DNA of 64,000 nucleotides from Tethya wilhelma. Lineage: Eukaryota; Porifera; Demospongiae; Tethyida; Tethyidae. Below, in pieces: positions 1-11,820 of the stretch. The notes under the pieces were generated by a model, which searched no databases, had not been told where the DNA came from, and saw nothing but the letters and a program-made list of their open reading frames with translations. Numbering within the stretch: the first letter of the stretch is position 1; the number at the start of each line of letters is the position of its first letter. The stretch is taken from positions 4,497,500 to 4,561,499 of the forward strand of contig CAXIPT010000008.1 in NCBI GenBank assembly GCA_964030475.1, written 5' to 3'. The position numbers and the translations under genes were made by a program.

Positions 1-1
1 G

Positions 2-741
2 CTCATCTCGCTCACGTCACAGTTTGGTGCACAGTTCATCCATGTTGTCGAAACGCAAAAATCTCTCGCGGAACACTTTGCATTCATGAGCGTAAAGTCG
101 CCAGAGCTGCATACAGAGTTTCAATACAATGCTGAAGCTCAGAAAGTGTTTGCACGAAACGGAGAAGCACTCGCAGCAGCCGCGCAGTATTTTGTCGCAA
201 ACATGAAGACTGTCGCTTCCAAGACGATGGAGGACACACTTCAGACTGTGAAGTCATACGAGACAGCAAGGCTCTCCTACGACGCCTATCGTAGTGACCT
301 AGAAGTTCTTCGGAAACAGGCCAACTCTTCACAAAAGGCAGCTGCCAATCTTCCCGGGGTAGCTGCAGAGTTTGAGAAACACAAAGCCAAGTTTGAGCAG
401 CTACGTAACGATGTTGACATCAAGTTGAAGCTACTTGATGAAAACAAGGTATGTTGTGTTTATGCATGTGTCGTTACTGCTGTGAAGTGGTGTGTTTCAA
501 TGTGTCTAATGTTTGAAGCATTTGTATTGTGTTCCTGTGCTGTGTCCATGCATTATCCCAATGGAAAACCTACTGTATACCCTAGAGTGTTACGTGTGTG
601 TATATTATGACAGTGATGGAAGTTGTATGTGTGTACATAACACTGTAAGGTTTCAAGTCAAAGTTGTTTTTTGCTGTTAACTTATCACCAATCAGCTTTT
701 GATAGCGAAGTTGATATCACAATATCTATGCTTTTCTTTCC

Positions 742-815
<74 letters not shown>

Positions 816-1015
816 TTGCTCAGCTCCAAGTCTCCCACAAGCAATTGGTCCTCCTTCACAAAGCCTTTGCTTCCTACTACTCTGGTAACCATGCGGTAGT
901 AGATGCTCAGCTCAAAGAGTTTTACAAGAAGTTAGAGGACGAGGAGAGAAGCAAGGAGCCTCCGTCTTGGCTGGAGGACATGCCCAGTCCACGTGACGAG
1001 CAACCTCCGCAATAG
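2..1015 (+). CDS. ARFIP: Arfaptin (AH/BAR-domain protein), C-terminal part
   Basis: Partial gene, cut by the left edge. Visible coding exons are 2-448 (the frame is open from base 2) and 824-1015 (stop TAG 1013-1015), joined in phase 0. The 212 visible residues match the arfaptin homology/BAR domain: KSPELHTEFQYNAEAQK, then a stretch with YDAYRSDLE, then NDVDIKLKLLDENK, then the C-terminal HKQLVLLHKAFASYYSGN and PPSWLED. Arfaptins are crescent-shaped dimers that bind Arf/Arl1 GTPases at the trans-Golgi and sense curved membranes; that role is known for the family and not shown here. The N-terminal amphipathic-helix region lies outside the window. The intron acceptor at 823 is preceded by a long TC tract that acts as its polypyrimidine tract. 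Which arfaptin paralogue this corresponds to cannot be decided. Confidence 0.9.
742..807 (+). repeat. (TC)n microsatellite upstream of an acceptor
   Basis: Long CT/TC dinucleotide run ending about 16 bases before the AG at 822-823 of the arfaptin intron. It doubles as a polypyrimidine tract. Confidence 0.9.
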
Positions 1016-1385
1016 TTTAATTTGTCCTTCTGAGTTTTGCCAGTCAGTGTTTATAACTAAGGTTATTAAATGTGTTGTTGTTTATATTATTACTGTTATA
1101 TATTCCAATTTTTTGTGTTCTGAAAAAAAACATGTAATTAATGGCAGTACAAAGTAGTTTTGTATGGTGCAGTTTGTAATTGTGTTGCAAATTTTGGAAG
1201 AATGTGCTGTTACAGTGTGTGGGTGAGGTCTGATGAATGAAAGCAGTGACCAAACTTGGTAACGTGGAGCCAGCTCGTTTTGAGTATTTTAAATTGACGA
1301 CCAACTGGTTGTGTTATTTTTATCAGTGCGGTACACACACACAATAGTAAGAGTTCCTCAATTTTGTCATCATGAAGAGAGCGCA

Positions 1386-1581
1386 ATGGATCGCTTAACA
1401 GCTTTGAACGAACAGCTAGAGGAGACGGTGAGTTGAATAGAGATCGTAATGTTATTCATTGATATTGTTAGATGTGGCAAATTTTTATGAATACTAAATG
1501 AACCATCTTCTGATAGTCAAACATAGAAAGTGTATAATAACTTTACTCCAAAGTTTACTACCAAGTAGATACTATCTTTAA

Positions 1582-1651
<70 letters not shown>

Positions 1652-1652
1652 N

Positions 1653-1685
<33 letters not shown>

Positions 1686-2379
1686 CAGCCTCCTCCACCC
1701 TCACTGTCAGAGGCCCCCCCTTCCTATGCCACTCTTGACCCCCATCCTATATCGCACACCAGTACAAGTTACTTCTCCAATCCGATATTTCACGAAGCTG
1801 ATGTCATTGAACAGGCACTGAACCACGGCAGGCCTACGGGGGACCATGATGAGAGTAGGGGGAGCATTATTGAAGACTCCGATCTCCCCCCTCCTTATTC
1901 ACCAGGCCCCCAGAACATTAGGGGGGCAGATAATGGTACAAAAACTAGTCTGTACAGAGTAAACTTAGTCATTATGTACATACTTTCATACGCATTTATC
2001 TTCATAAATGCTTTACATCGTACACATTCACGTGTCTTGGAAAATGTACCCAAACATGCGTGCGTGGATGCCTTTGAGTAAAGATCAAAAATGGCTGTTT
2101 TCAATACTACCTGTAGTGTACGAGGCCCCTCCCAGTTATTACTCGCTGTTTGGTCAGATCCGAGAAGCCAGAGAACAAACAAGCAACCATTTTGACTTTC
2201 TACGACGTGTTGGACAAATCATTCTCAACACAGGTATACAAACAGGCCCTCTTTCTTGTATTGAGAATAAATTGAAACTCTTTTTTTCCCTCCTCCATGC
2301 ATACGCTCGCTCAGTTGGATGTACCATTCTTTTAGTTGTATTTATGTCCGTCCCAATCACAGTACTGGTATTAGGTAAG

Positions 2380-2413
<34 letters not shown>

Positions 2414-2828
2414 ATATATGCACTCTAGACAGCCAGTAGGCATGCAGCACTGCCTTAACTCAGACTGACAGTTGTACAATGACAATTGCTGCGTGGTTCT
2501 ACAAGATTATAGTGCCACTTGGATCCAACTGAGTACAAAACAGACACCCATATATGCCCATAGTGAACACACTATCCCATGTAATGTACATGCCACTGTT
2601 GATGGTAAAACGTCTCAAAAAGTCTTTTTTGTGTAAAGTAGTTCACTCAAGAAGCTCTTGGAGGCAAAACTGAAAAAAGATGATAGAGAATTTAGTCAAT
2701 TGATCTCTTGGTAGTCTTCTGTGTGTGTGTGTTGAGGTTGATACAGTGGGCTGGATAGCAGCCAACACTCTGATAGACGTCAACTTCAATCATCCACTTA
2801 GAAACTCTGTAAACATACCTCTATGACA

Positions 2829-2861
<33 letters not shown>

Positions 2862-3947
2862 CATGCACGTGCACATGCATGTATACAAGTCATACACGCT
2901 TGGCAAACATGCACACACACTGATGCTCACGCTCACATACACGCCCACCCTCTCACAGGTGCTGTTTACGTGCCGCGGTGTCCACTCGAATCAAACATTC
3001 CTATTTACCTGATTGTCGCTGGTCTCTCTGGGATTCTCAAAAATATTTTCCTCATCATCGAAAGCATCGTCAAACGCAAGTCGACATCACTCACAGCACG
3101 TGTCAAACACTCCAAGTACCTCGTGCTGGCTTGGCGGATAGCTAACCTCATCTTCAACCTCTTCATGCTGGCTTGGATCATTGCTGGTAGTTACTGGGTC
3201 TACCATATCTATAGGGAAGTGATGAGTACAGGATACGAGAGCTGCAATGAACTGCTCTATAAGTTTGCTTTTGGTATTGTCACGTCGAGTTACATCCTGC
3301 TGATATTGATTTGCTGTTGCACATGTTGTTGTGCCAGTGTGTGTTTGAAAGGACGTAAGAACAACAGCTCCTCTTCCAGAGACAATAGTGAAAGTGAAAG
3401 TGATGACGAGTCACAAACGAGAGGGGCTAGTGATAGAGAGGGGGAGGATCGAGATGACGGTGATTTGAGTATTGCATCGCAGTCGGATCAAAACATTGAT
3501 ATTGATGAGATTGATCCAAACGCAATTGACATCTACACTTCGAGGGTCAGAAGGAGCACTGATATGTCCCATTCAGCCCCCAGTACTCCGTTTGTTCTGA
3601 ATAATGGAGCAATCATGCAATTTGACACTTCACCTTACCCTTCGAGACATCAGATCCATCGCCTCGGTCCGATTCCCAATCCACGCTGCTCTTCGTTATT
3701 GGAACAAGACCTGGAGAATGATGTAGTCATATCAGAATACATGAATTCTCCCGTTTTGAGCCCAAGCTCTCGTCATTTCGGAAATAACAATTTCCATTCC
3801 AATTCCACTGAAACCAATTCTCGGTATTCCAATCCAGTGGCAATAAGAAGGCAAAGTGAAGCTGAGGGTAGTAATAATTGTGTGCGTAGGTCGTCAGAAC
3901 TCTATATCACTCTAAGCTCTGAAGGATACTCAGTCACCACTGTTTGA
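1386..3947 (+). CDS. TMEM272-like four-pass membrane protein with PPxY motifs
   Basis: Five coding exons: 1386-1427, 1689-1935, 2117-2233, 2315-2374, 2959-3947. They sum to 1455 nt (484 residues). The N-terminal half is proline-rich, with PPPPS, APPSYATL and PPPYSP (PPxY/late-domain type, candidates for WW-domain binding). It is followed by EAPPSYYSLFGQIREA, a motif I associate with TMEM272-like proteins. Hydrophobic segments follow: VGCTILLVVFMSVPITVLVL; IPIYLIVAGLSGILKNIF; YLVLAWRIANLIFNLFMLAW; FAFGIVTSSYILLILICCC with a cysteine cluster (CCCTCCCASVC) that could be palmitoylated. The C-terminal tail of about 200 residues is acidic, Ser-rich and low-complexity. Function is unknown in the family as far as I know. 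Start chosen as the only ATG giving phase 0 into exon 2; a short upstream ATG at 1372 opens a brief overlapping frame. Confidence 0.75.
1585..1684. repeat. (CA)n microsatellite with one N
   Basis: CA dinucleotide array with one ambiguous base at about 1652. It ends next to the acceptor AG at 1687-1688 of the TMEM272-like gene. Confidence 0.95.
2380..2410. repeat. (CA)n microsatellite
   Basis: Short CA array just inside the intron that starts at 2375. A second CA run lies at 2828-2855 in the same intron. Confidence 0.9.
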
Positions 3948-4269
3948 ATCACTCATTCTATATTATACTTTCTTAGAGAAATATTTTTTTTTATTTTTAT
4001 CCCCCTCTGGTCTTCACATTGTAGTGTTTGTATGCATATTTTAATTCTCAGAGCTGTTTCATTCCTTTTTGCTGATTATTATTATTGCCATTCCAGCAAG
4101 TTGTTGCGCGTCCACTTGTGCGCATGCGCAATAGACCGAGCGATCGAATAAGTAAAATAATCGACCATTACCAAAAATGACAATAGATGACGTCACATGA
4201 CATGAGCATTGAAAAAGTGATGAGATAACAAAGTATACATATATATACACACACCTATAACAACCTGTG
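3948..4269. other. Convergent intergenic spacer with NRF1-like and CRE-like palindromes
   Basis: Lies between the stops of the TMEM272-like gene and the Rab gene. It contains TGCGCATGCGCA at 4119-4130, a perfect palindrome of the NRF1-binding type, and TGACGTCA at 4188-4195, a full CRE. No coding signal was seen. Confidence 0.5.
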
Positions 4270-5098
4270 TTAACATTTAGCACACTTTTGTCTCCTAGCT
4301 CTAGCTCTGTCTTGTGCTGAGTATGTATAATGAGGAATAGGTTCGTCCGGAACTGTAATGATCTCCCATTCGTCCAATCTGATCACATCTTTAGCTCTCA
4401 GCGACTGAGAAGCAGTCATCTCCTTTGTCTCTCTGTGTGAGTACATCTCTTCGGCAAGCCTGGAAAAAGTGTCTTCGAGTTTTGGCAGATCTTCAATGTT
4501 CTTAGCTGACAATTCAATGTAAGCCACCATGCCGTAGCGGGCTGCCAAGGACTCTGCTTCTGAAAAAGGTACCTGAGGAAGAGAGAAGCAAATTCTCTCG
4601 GTAAGTTGATCCAGTGTGGGTGGAAGTTTATACACAAAAATGCATGTACATGTACATGAATGTGATTCGTACATGGAGACAAACGTATAAATGCACAAAC
4701 ACTTGTACACCATCTCCATGGAAACAAATAACCTCTTTAAAATTGTGTGACATGAAAGGAGGTAGATAGCAATTAAGTTGTTAACGAGAAGGGATAGAGA
4801 AGGGGTAGGGGGAGGGATAGGGAAGGGGAGAGAGGTTGCAATTAGAATTAAACAGCTCCAAACTCACTTTTCTGTGATGTTCTTGGTCAATCTTGTTCCC
4901 AACAAGGACCATCTGGACATTCTCCAGTCCTCCGCAATATTGCTTCACCTCTCCTATCCACGTCTCGACGCTCAGAAAGCTCTCGTATTTTGTGATGTCG
5001 TAGACAAAGACGATACCGTCTGCATTTCTGTAGTACTTGGTTATGAGAGCATTTCTGAACTGTTCCATGCCTGCTGTGTCCCAAATCTGAAGCTGAGC

Positions 5099-5148
<50 letters not shown>

Positions 5149-6574
5149 TAGTGTGTGTGTATATATGTGTATGTTGGTAAGTGGGTTGGTTTGTGTACGC
5201 ATCAATATCGCGATTCATACATGTACATAACTTACATATGTATACACGAACATGTTTATGTTTAATGCATGAAGGTGCTTGGCAGCTTATTGTCGCTCCC
5301 ACTCTATGAGTTATCAAATCATCTGTTCACCCACGTGCAGCTGATGGCAACCTACCCAAGCAATTCGCGCTCTAAATGCTATAGCTTCAATATATATAAT
5401 AATTATATTATAATATTATATGGTAAGATGTCTGGCAATAATAAGTATTCATAGTTTTTCTTTCCCAAATAGGAAGTGTAAAAGGTCAATGTAATCAACA
5501 CTTCATGCCTGAGACATGCAAATTTGTAAAGTCACAACTGATATGTAGCCTACCCTCCCAAAACACATACTTTTGCAACTGTGATTCAGCCATAATAATA
5601 TCTGGTCATGTGATCTGTGAATGGAGGCTAGCTCACAACAGGTATGTGAGGGAGTAATCCAAAGCGTTTCATTAAGCTCATTCCAATCAGCTTTGATGTG
5701 GAAAAATGAAACACGATGAGTGTACCATAATCTCATAATTCGAAGGAAAACAATCACTGCACACCAACGCACACACACTCACTTTGACGTGGACTCCATC
5801 GTCTAGTTTCATCTGTTTGACGTGATGGTCAAAGCCAATGGTATTGGTGGTTTGTTCACTGACCACACGATCCACAAACAGTCTTGCCAAACAGGTTTTC
5901 CCAACGTTACTGTCACCAAGAAAGACAGTTTTGAACGACTGTGAGCGATTGATATGGACCCAGTTTAACTCGACCTGCAAGTTTGCATGCGTATATAGTT
6001 TATAGACATCTCTATTAATCAGATGCACTGTGTGACTAAAGTGAAAACTTGATGTACAGATTACAAACAAGAATTTTCACCCATTTAACAGCTGTTTAAG
6101 AATGTACTGAATGTGAGGGTACACATACACACGTTTGTATAAAACTGGAGGTGTTAATAAAGGCACAATGAGCATTATCAGGCAATTATGAAGTGTAAAT
6201 GAGACTATGCAAACACATAAATACAAACAGAGACCTGGCCATCTGCATGCACAGACGACAAAATGGTGGGACTCTCAGGCACACAATACCACCATTGTTC
6301 ACACACCTCTATCATTGTAAGAGTCTCTCTAGGAAAAAATGAAAATAGTTGACAGAAGCTTTTTAGCAAAAGGTCGAACATACATAAAAAACACACTAGC
6401 ACTAAACCACACCAATTGCATGAATTGTATCTATGGTCGTACTATCGTCTCTTTTCATAGTACACTTACGTCCGTTTCACTGAGAGTTTGTGTTCGTGGT
6501 CTATCCAACTTGCTCTCTCCGTGCTCTCTAAAGACGAGCTTGGGGAGCATTGATGCCATTCTAGCCTTCGCCAT
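4270..6574 (-). CDS. Atypical Rab-family small GTPase with N-terminal extension
   Basis: Five exons on the minus strand: 6574-6470, 6324-6235, 5974-5783, 5092-4868, 4572-4270. They sum to 915 nt (304 residues). The first 70 or so residues are an extension not typical of Rabs. The G domain follows: G1 P-loop GDSNVGKTC, switch I TNTIGFD, G3 WDTAGME, G4 NKID, G5 ELSAKN. The YYRNADGIVFVYDITK stretch resembles Rab33 and related Rabs. The catalytic Gln of G3 (normally DTAGQE) is Met here, which in known GTPases lowers GTP hydrolysis. The protein ends in CAKC, readable as a CaaX box or a spaced double Cys for prenylation. Rabs recruit effectors to membranes; the specific route is not inferable. It shares a 135-bp divergent promoter with NARS2. 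Confidence 0.85.
5101..5145. repeat. (GT)n microsatellite in Rab intron
   Basis: GT run on plus, CA on the coding strand. It ends a few bases before the minus-strand acceptor CTCAG at 5093-5097 of the Rab gene. Confidence 0.9.
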
Positions 6575-6709
6575 ACAGAATTTTAGTAGACTTGATCCTT
6601 CCAAAGCAAACTTGTGATGCAACGTTGATTTTATATCGCGAAATCGACCACGCCCCTCAGTTATCTAAGGGGAAATCCCTAAACCACGTGTCCATAATAT
6701 GACCTAGAC
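6575..6709. promoter_or_regulatory. Probable bidirectional promoter, Rab / NARS2
   Basis: 135 bp separate the two divergent start codons. The spacer holds an E-box CACGTG near 6686 and CG-containing stretches (tatcgcgaaatcg). No TATA box was recognised. Promoter function is inferred from position only. Confidence 0.5.
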
Positions 6710-7063
6710 ATGGCTTTGAAGGTGTTTCAGAAGATTGCCTTTTGGAAGAGAGGATTAGCTTATTACACGTCAGTGAAGGATGTAAAGAAGAATGAAGATG
6801 ATGTCACAGTCTGTGTAAGTTCACTGGCCAGCTAAGTGGCAACTGAGTACCAGATAATTCCTAAAATTACTTGGAAATTTTGTGATGGTTCCTTTGACTC
6901 TAGGGCTGGGTAAGATCAGTAAGGAAGCAGAAAGATTTGGTGTTTGTTGATGTGAATGATGGTTCAACACAACACAATTTACAACTGGTGACTTCTGCAC
7001 ATGAGCTTCCCCAGTTAGTCACTTATATTAACCCAAATAATGTTTACACACACACACACACAC

Positions 7064-7107
<44 letters not shown>

Positions 7108-7115
7108 NACACACA

Positions 7116-7146
<31 letters not shown>

Positions 7147-8921
7147 TAAATCCAAACACTTAGTACCAAAGAGCTCAATCTAGGCAGCTCAGTGTTGGCC
7201 AGTGGTCAGATCATTGAAAGTTCTCATCCTGGGCAGTCTATTGAGATGACAGTAAAAGATATTCAGATCTTAGGAAAATGTGATCCACAGGTTAAAATTT
7301 TGTAGCAGCTTGCTAGCCAATATTTTGAATATCTGTGGCTATTCTTCTGTTGTAGAAGTACCCATTCAAAGCTCGTAAACATCATGAACTAGAGTACATC
7401 CGTCGTTTTCCCCACCTTCGCTCAAGGACCAACTCCTTCTCCAGTCTCCTTCGAGTGAGGCACACAGCTAGCTTGGCGATTCATGAGTTCTTTGATAGTA
7501 GAGGGTTTCTGTATCTTCATTCTCCAATACTGACTTCCAGTGATTGCGAGGGAGCTGGGGACCTCTTTCAAGTCAAGGTAGGTGATGTTTGTGTGGGAAG
7601 GGGGGGGAGGGTTTGGTACAATGGATGCCTTAGCGCGAGGTATGTAATTGTGCAGGGTCAAAAATTGTGGTAGGATGTAAAGGCTTCGGCCCCCTTGATC
7701 GTGCAGCGCTAGCACAGTCATAATGACAAGGTCTCGGCTCGTACTAGAAATCCCCGCTTAACTTTTTTATTTTTTTTCACAACATAGCTGTCTGTATGTA
7801 GTCATATCTCTGTCTAGGAAGGTCATATTGAGCTGGGGTTGGTACCATTTCGATCAGCTTGAAGAGATTTAATTTCATATACACATTATTAAGCTTTCTA
7901 GTGACTGCAACTATTCCTATGCCACAGCAAAATTAGGTGTTAGGCTTGTTGACTCTAATGCTTCAAGAGAAGTTCAACTTTTAGGACACAACTTATTATT
8001 TATCATTCAGTACAATAGTAATAGCAAATTATTTACTGTTGCATTTTGTTTCAATATTAGCCTAGTGATTCTACTTCTGGAGATGATGGAAGTGAGTATT
8101 TTGGATGTAAAGCCTACCTGACTGTGTCAGGTCAACTTCATGCTGAAACAATAGCAAGGTAAATTTGAACTCGTGAGACAAATACACACACAATTGACGT
8201 TATAATGGCTACATTATTGAATGCAGTGGTATGAGTTCAGTGTACACATTCGGTCCAACTTTTCGAGCAGAGAGGTCCCACACAAGAAGACATCTGTCAG
8301 AGTTCTATATGGTTGAAGCTGAGACGACCACCATCCCTGTTGATAGGGGACTTGAGCAACTCATGGAGTTGAGTGAACAGCTGTACAAGACTACACTTGA
8401 GACAATATTCAAGAGAAACAGTGATGACTTGAAGTTGTTTCATGACCAGCTATCAAAAGGAGGTACCAAGGTGAGCCACAATATGCACTATTGTTATATT
8501 ATCAGCTCTACTTTCTGTCCCTCAGGATGCTATTAAACAGAGCTTGGAGCAGCCTTTCAAGAAGTACGAGTTTCTTCTTTGGTGTTGTCTTGCTCATCTG
8601 GCATACAGATACTGTGTCTTTCTTATACAGGGTCTCTTATACTGAAGCTATTGATATTCTTTGCCGTGAACAAGAAAAGAGCAGTCAGTTTCAGTTCGAA
8701 CCAAAGGCAAGTGCCACACTCGTGGTAATTCATAGTGGTTAATGATTCTGAAGTGTAACTTGACATTTGTAGTGGGGCTCAGACTTGCAGAGTGAGCATG
8801 AGCAGTTCATAGTGAGCCACTGTGGAGGAGGGGAGGTGCCTGTGTTTGTCACTGACTTCCAAGCTGATTTGAAACCATTCTATGCCAGGGAGAATGAGGA
8901 TGACACACAAACAGTGAGTGA

Positions 8922-8990
<69 letters not shown>

Positions 8991-8992
8991 CN

Positions 8993-9035
<43 letters not shown>

Positions 9036-9586
9036 CTTGTTTTTTCCCGCTGCCCAAAGGTTGCTGCGTTTGATCTGCTTGCAGCTGGTGTTGGTGAGAT
9101 TGTAGGAGGGACATTGAGGGAAGAAAGAGCTGAGGTCTTAGAAGACAGACTGAAAAGGTTTGAGAGACACATACAGCAGTCATTGTATTGTGTTTCAGTA
9201 TCAGTTTAATACACCATTGTTTTTCTTTTGAAATGCAACCACTTTATACCACTTCACCCACAAACCATAAAACTGAAACGCTCAGGCTAAACATCTCCGA
9301 TCGTTATCAATGGTAAGCAAGTTCGATATCATAACATAATGAAGTAGCCAGGTGCGTGTATGAATGCATGTTCGAACCATTTGCCAAACAATATTTAATG
9401 CTCTCATTGTCTGCCTCTCCATTATGTGTTTGTGTGCTCAGGTATTTGGACTTGAGGAGGTTTGGCAGTGTTCCCCATGGAGGCTTTGGGCTTGGTTTTG
9501 AACGACTCTTGTTGACTATATTAGGCATGGAGAACATACGGGATGTGACACCTTTTCCAAGATACTTGAGATCATGTGAAATGTAA
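6710..9586 (+). CDS. NARS2: Asparaginyl-tRNA synthetase, mitochondrial type
   Basis: Twelve exons: 6710-6814, 6904-7013, 7164-7290, 7356-7577, 8061-8158, 8227-8470, 8526-8563, 8631-8706, 8773-8913, 9060-9157, 9286-9312, 9442-9586. They sum to 1431 nt (476 residues). The enzyme charges tRNA-Asn. The order is a basic N-terminus consistent with mitochondrial import, an OB-type anticodon-binding fold ([20 protein letters not shown]), then the class II catalytic core: motif 2 [18 protein letters not shown] and motif 3 [23 protein letters not shown] and [16 protein letters not shown] match NARS2 closely, and the protein ends shortly after DVTPFPR as NARS2 does. Exon 11 is a 27-nt microexon (LNISDRYQW) needed to close the frame. 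Intron 8 (8707-8772) appears to use a GC donor. Confidence 0.93.
7048..7146. repeat. (CA)n microsatellite with one N
   Basis: CA array with one N near 7108, ending about 16 bases before the NARS2 acceptor at 7163. Confidence 0.95.
8924..9030. repeat. Compound (GT)n-N-(GA)n microsatellite
   Basis: GT array beginning 10 bases after the NARS2 donor at 8914, then an N near 8992 and a GA run to 9030. Confidence 0.95.
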
Positions 9587-9710
9587 CAAAAACTACACAA
9601 AAAACATTCAATCAACAGCTTTATATTTAAAAATCACCACTGAGTTCTGTTTACTTGACTTTCTATCTTAACAACAAAAAGACTTAAGATAAATTGATAA
9701 AACTTGTATT

Positions 9711-10377
9711 TCATTTTGATTCAAGTTGACTCAATGTTCTCCCCCACTCCACACACTGGGCTGACAACTGTAACACCACTTTATTGTAGAGCTGCATCAA
9801 ATCTTGGACTTGCTTCGATATCTCCTCCAACTGGATCTCCTGTTGTACGTGTACACTAGCAATCGACACCAACTTCTTCTCGTGTGCATCAAGCCCTTGG
9901 AATTCAGTCGAGTTAACATAATCCTTGAGATGTTTTAGCTCTTCGATGTGTTTTGAGAAAGATTTGAGCTGAGCAGAGTAGCTGATGAGAAGCTCTGATT
10001 TAGAGTCATCTGTGAGTTTTAGTCTGCGCGAGTACTCTGGACTGAGTAGCTTCTCAAGAGTAGCAATCTTTGTCCACAGATTGGTGACATCTAGCTGACC
10101 TGATTTGCTGAAATTCAGAAACATCTTCTCGTTCAAACTCTAGACAAATAGAAAGAGAGTAGACCAACCTCATACACAGAATATTATAAAAGAAGTTCAC
10201 TCAACTGACACATGTACATACATTGATTGTGGGCAGTAAGGGAGGTTGGTCTTCCTTGAAACCATTCTTGCCAACTAGCTTCTTCTCTAGTGCATCAACT
10301 CGTCTTATCAACGAAGAGATGTAGTCCTCTGAAGCCACTGCACTTATGTCACCAGTTTCCTTACTGCTGTCGGCCAT
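9711..10377 (-). CDS. DCTN3: Dynactin subunit 3 (p24)
   Basis: Two exons, 10377-10222 and 10139-9711, joined in phase 0, 585 nt (194 residues, close to the usual 186 or so). Dynactin p24 is a small helical subunit of the shoulder/sidearm of dynactin, the dynein cofactor. Recognisable features are an N-terminal segment RRVDALEKKL, the central LSPEYSRRL (compare LDPEYIDRI in vertebrates), a heptad-rich C-terminal half with SVHVQQEIQLEEISKQVQDL, and LSAQCVEWGRTLSQLE near the end, where the vertebrate protein has LSKQFVQWDELLCQLE. The whole chain is predicted mostly helical. The stop lies 124 bp from the NARS2 stop (convergent). The ATG at 10377 is the first in frame after an AT-rich, intron-like upstream stretch. 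Confidence 0.85.
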
Positions 10378-10730
10378 TTTTATTGTGTGTTCTAAATAAC
10401 GCACACCACATGGATAAGCAACTTTGGTGAACGACCTCTTACCAACAAAGTACTTCTTACCCATGTGCATGTGCAACCCTGGACTTATACCATACTTGTT
10501 TAATATATAGCAGCAATACAGCAATAAATTAATAAGATGCATAAAAATAAATACATGAGAATTAGAGCTCTGTATGTATGGCTTCAAGCATTCTCCCATA
10601 CACAGTGTGTATTTCAGGAGAGCCATCATAATATTGTTATGTAACAAACACACAAACAGCTGCTCAAGCATGAGACAATGTCCTGCGCATGATGAATCAC
10701 TAATGACTTGTCACTTGTATACACCTAACC

Positions 10731-11765
10731 TCATCCTCCCTGTATCACGGGAAAACATTGGATGTGAACACATTACAGTCCTGACCACAGACAAGTTGTA
10801 CAACTGCAGACTAACTTTGTTCAGGTCGACACAAATGTCTTCAAATCTGTTAACATTGCTGCCAAATTTAAGCTCCCTTGCATGCTACAATTATTGCCAA
10901 ACAACCAAATAATTAGAGTCTACAACAGCACTTCTCTGTCTTACCGATGGTTTGTTTTCTCTTTTGTTAGTTTCTCTCCTGTCCGCCTTTATCTGAATGC
11001 AAGCAAAGTAACATGATCTTGCAGGACCTAAATTATAAGATACATCTACAGACAGTGTACCTGTTCAGCAATTCTTTTCTTTTCCTCTTCGACTTGTTTC
11101 TGTCTTTCTTTCATCTCCTTTATCCTTTGTTTGTGCTGATCTGCACCGTTCACCTTCTTTGTATCATCATCAGTACTGCTCTCCTGCAGTAACCATTAGC
11201 AACAAGCTGCTATACATGTATATTATACTAACTTATGCAAATTTCGATCACTCACTGTGGCTGGTAATGGGTTAACTGCTCCAGCATTAGGTGTTGATTG
11301 ACTTGAAGCCGTATCTTTTTGCAGCCTGAGACTATACATTACAAATGGAAGCATACATTATTATGTGTGTAGAATAACAATGATTGTGTATGATAAAAGC
11401 CTCACTGCTACTGAGTGTACACAAACCTTTGGTGTTGAATGAGTTCTGTCAAAGCAGATTGTAACAGGTCATCTGAAGATTCTGATGGTAATACGACAAC
11501 ATCATCAACCTTAAAGGGAGAATATTATAAAGATATCACTTTGCAAAGGTCAATTCATTGAATAGCAACAACAATATATACACCACACACCTGAATCCAT
11601 CCCATTAGTGTCATGAACTCCTGAGCATCACTGTGTCTCCATACTCGTTGATTGAATGTCTTGTTGGCTATCCGCAATTGCCTATATTGCTCATTTCCTG
11701 GATTCTCAATAACATTCCTACACACACACAGAGAGAGAGGGAAAAAAATAATTGACAGTAGATTG

Positions 11766-11820
<55 letters not shown>

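Noticed and set aside
2823..2958. N-terminal Met with His-Thr run fused to the last TMEM272-like exon
   Set aside because: It is intronic CA-repeat sequence; the acceptor at 2958 and phase continuity show the exon begins at 2959.
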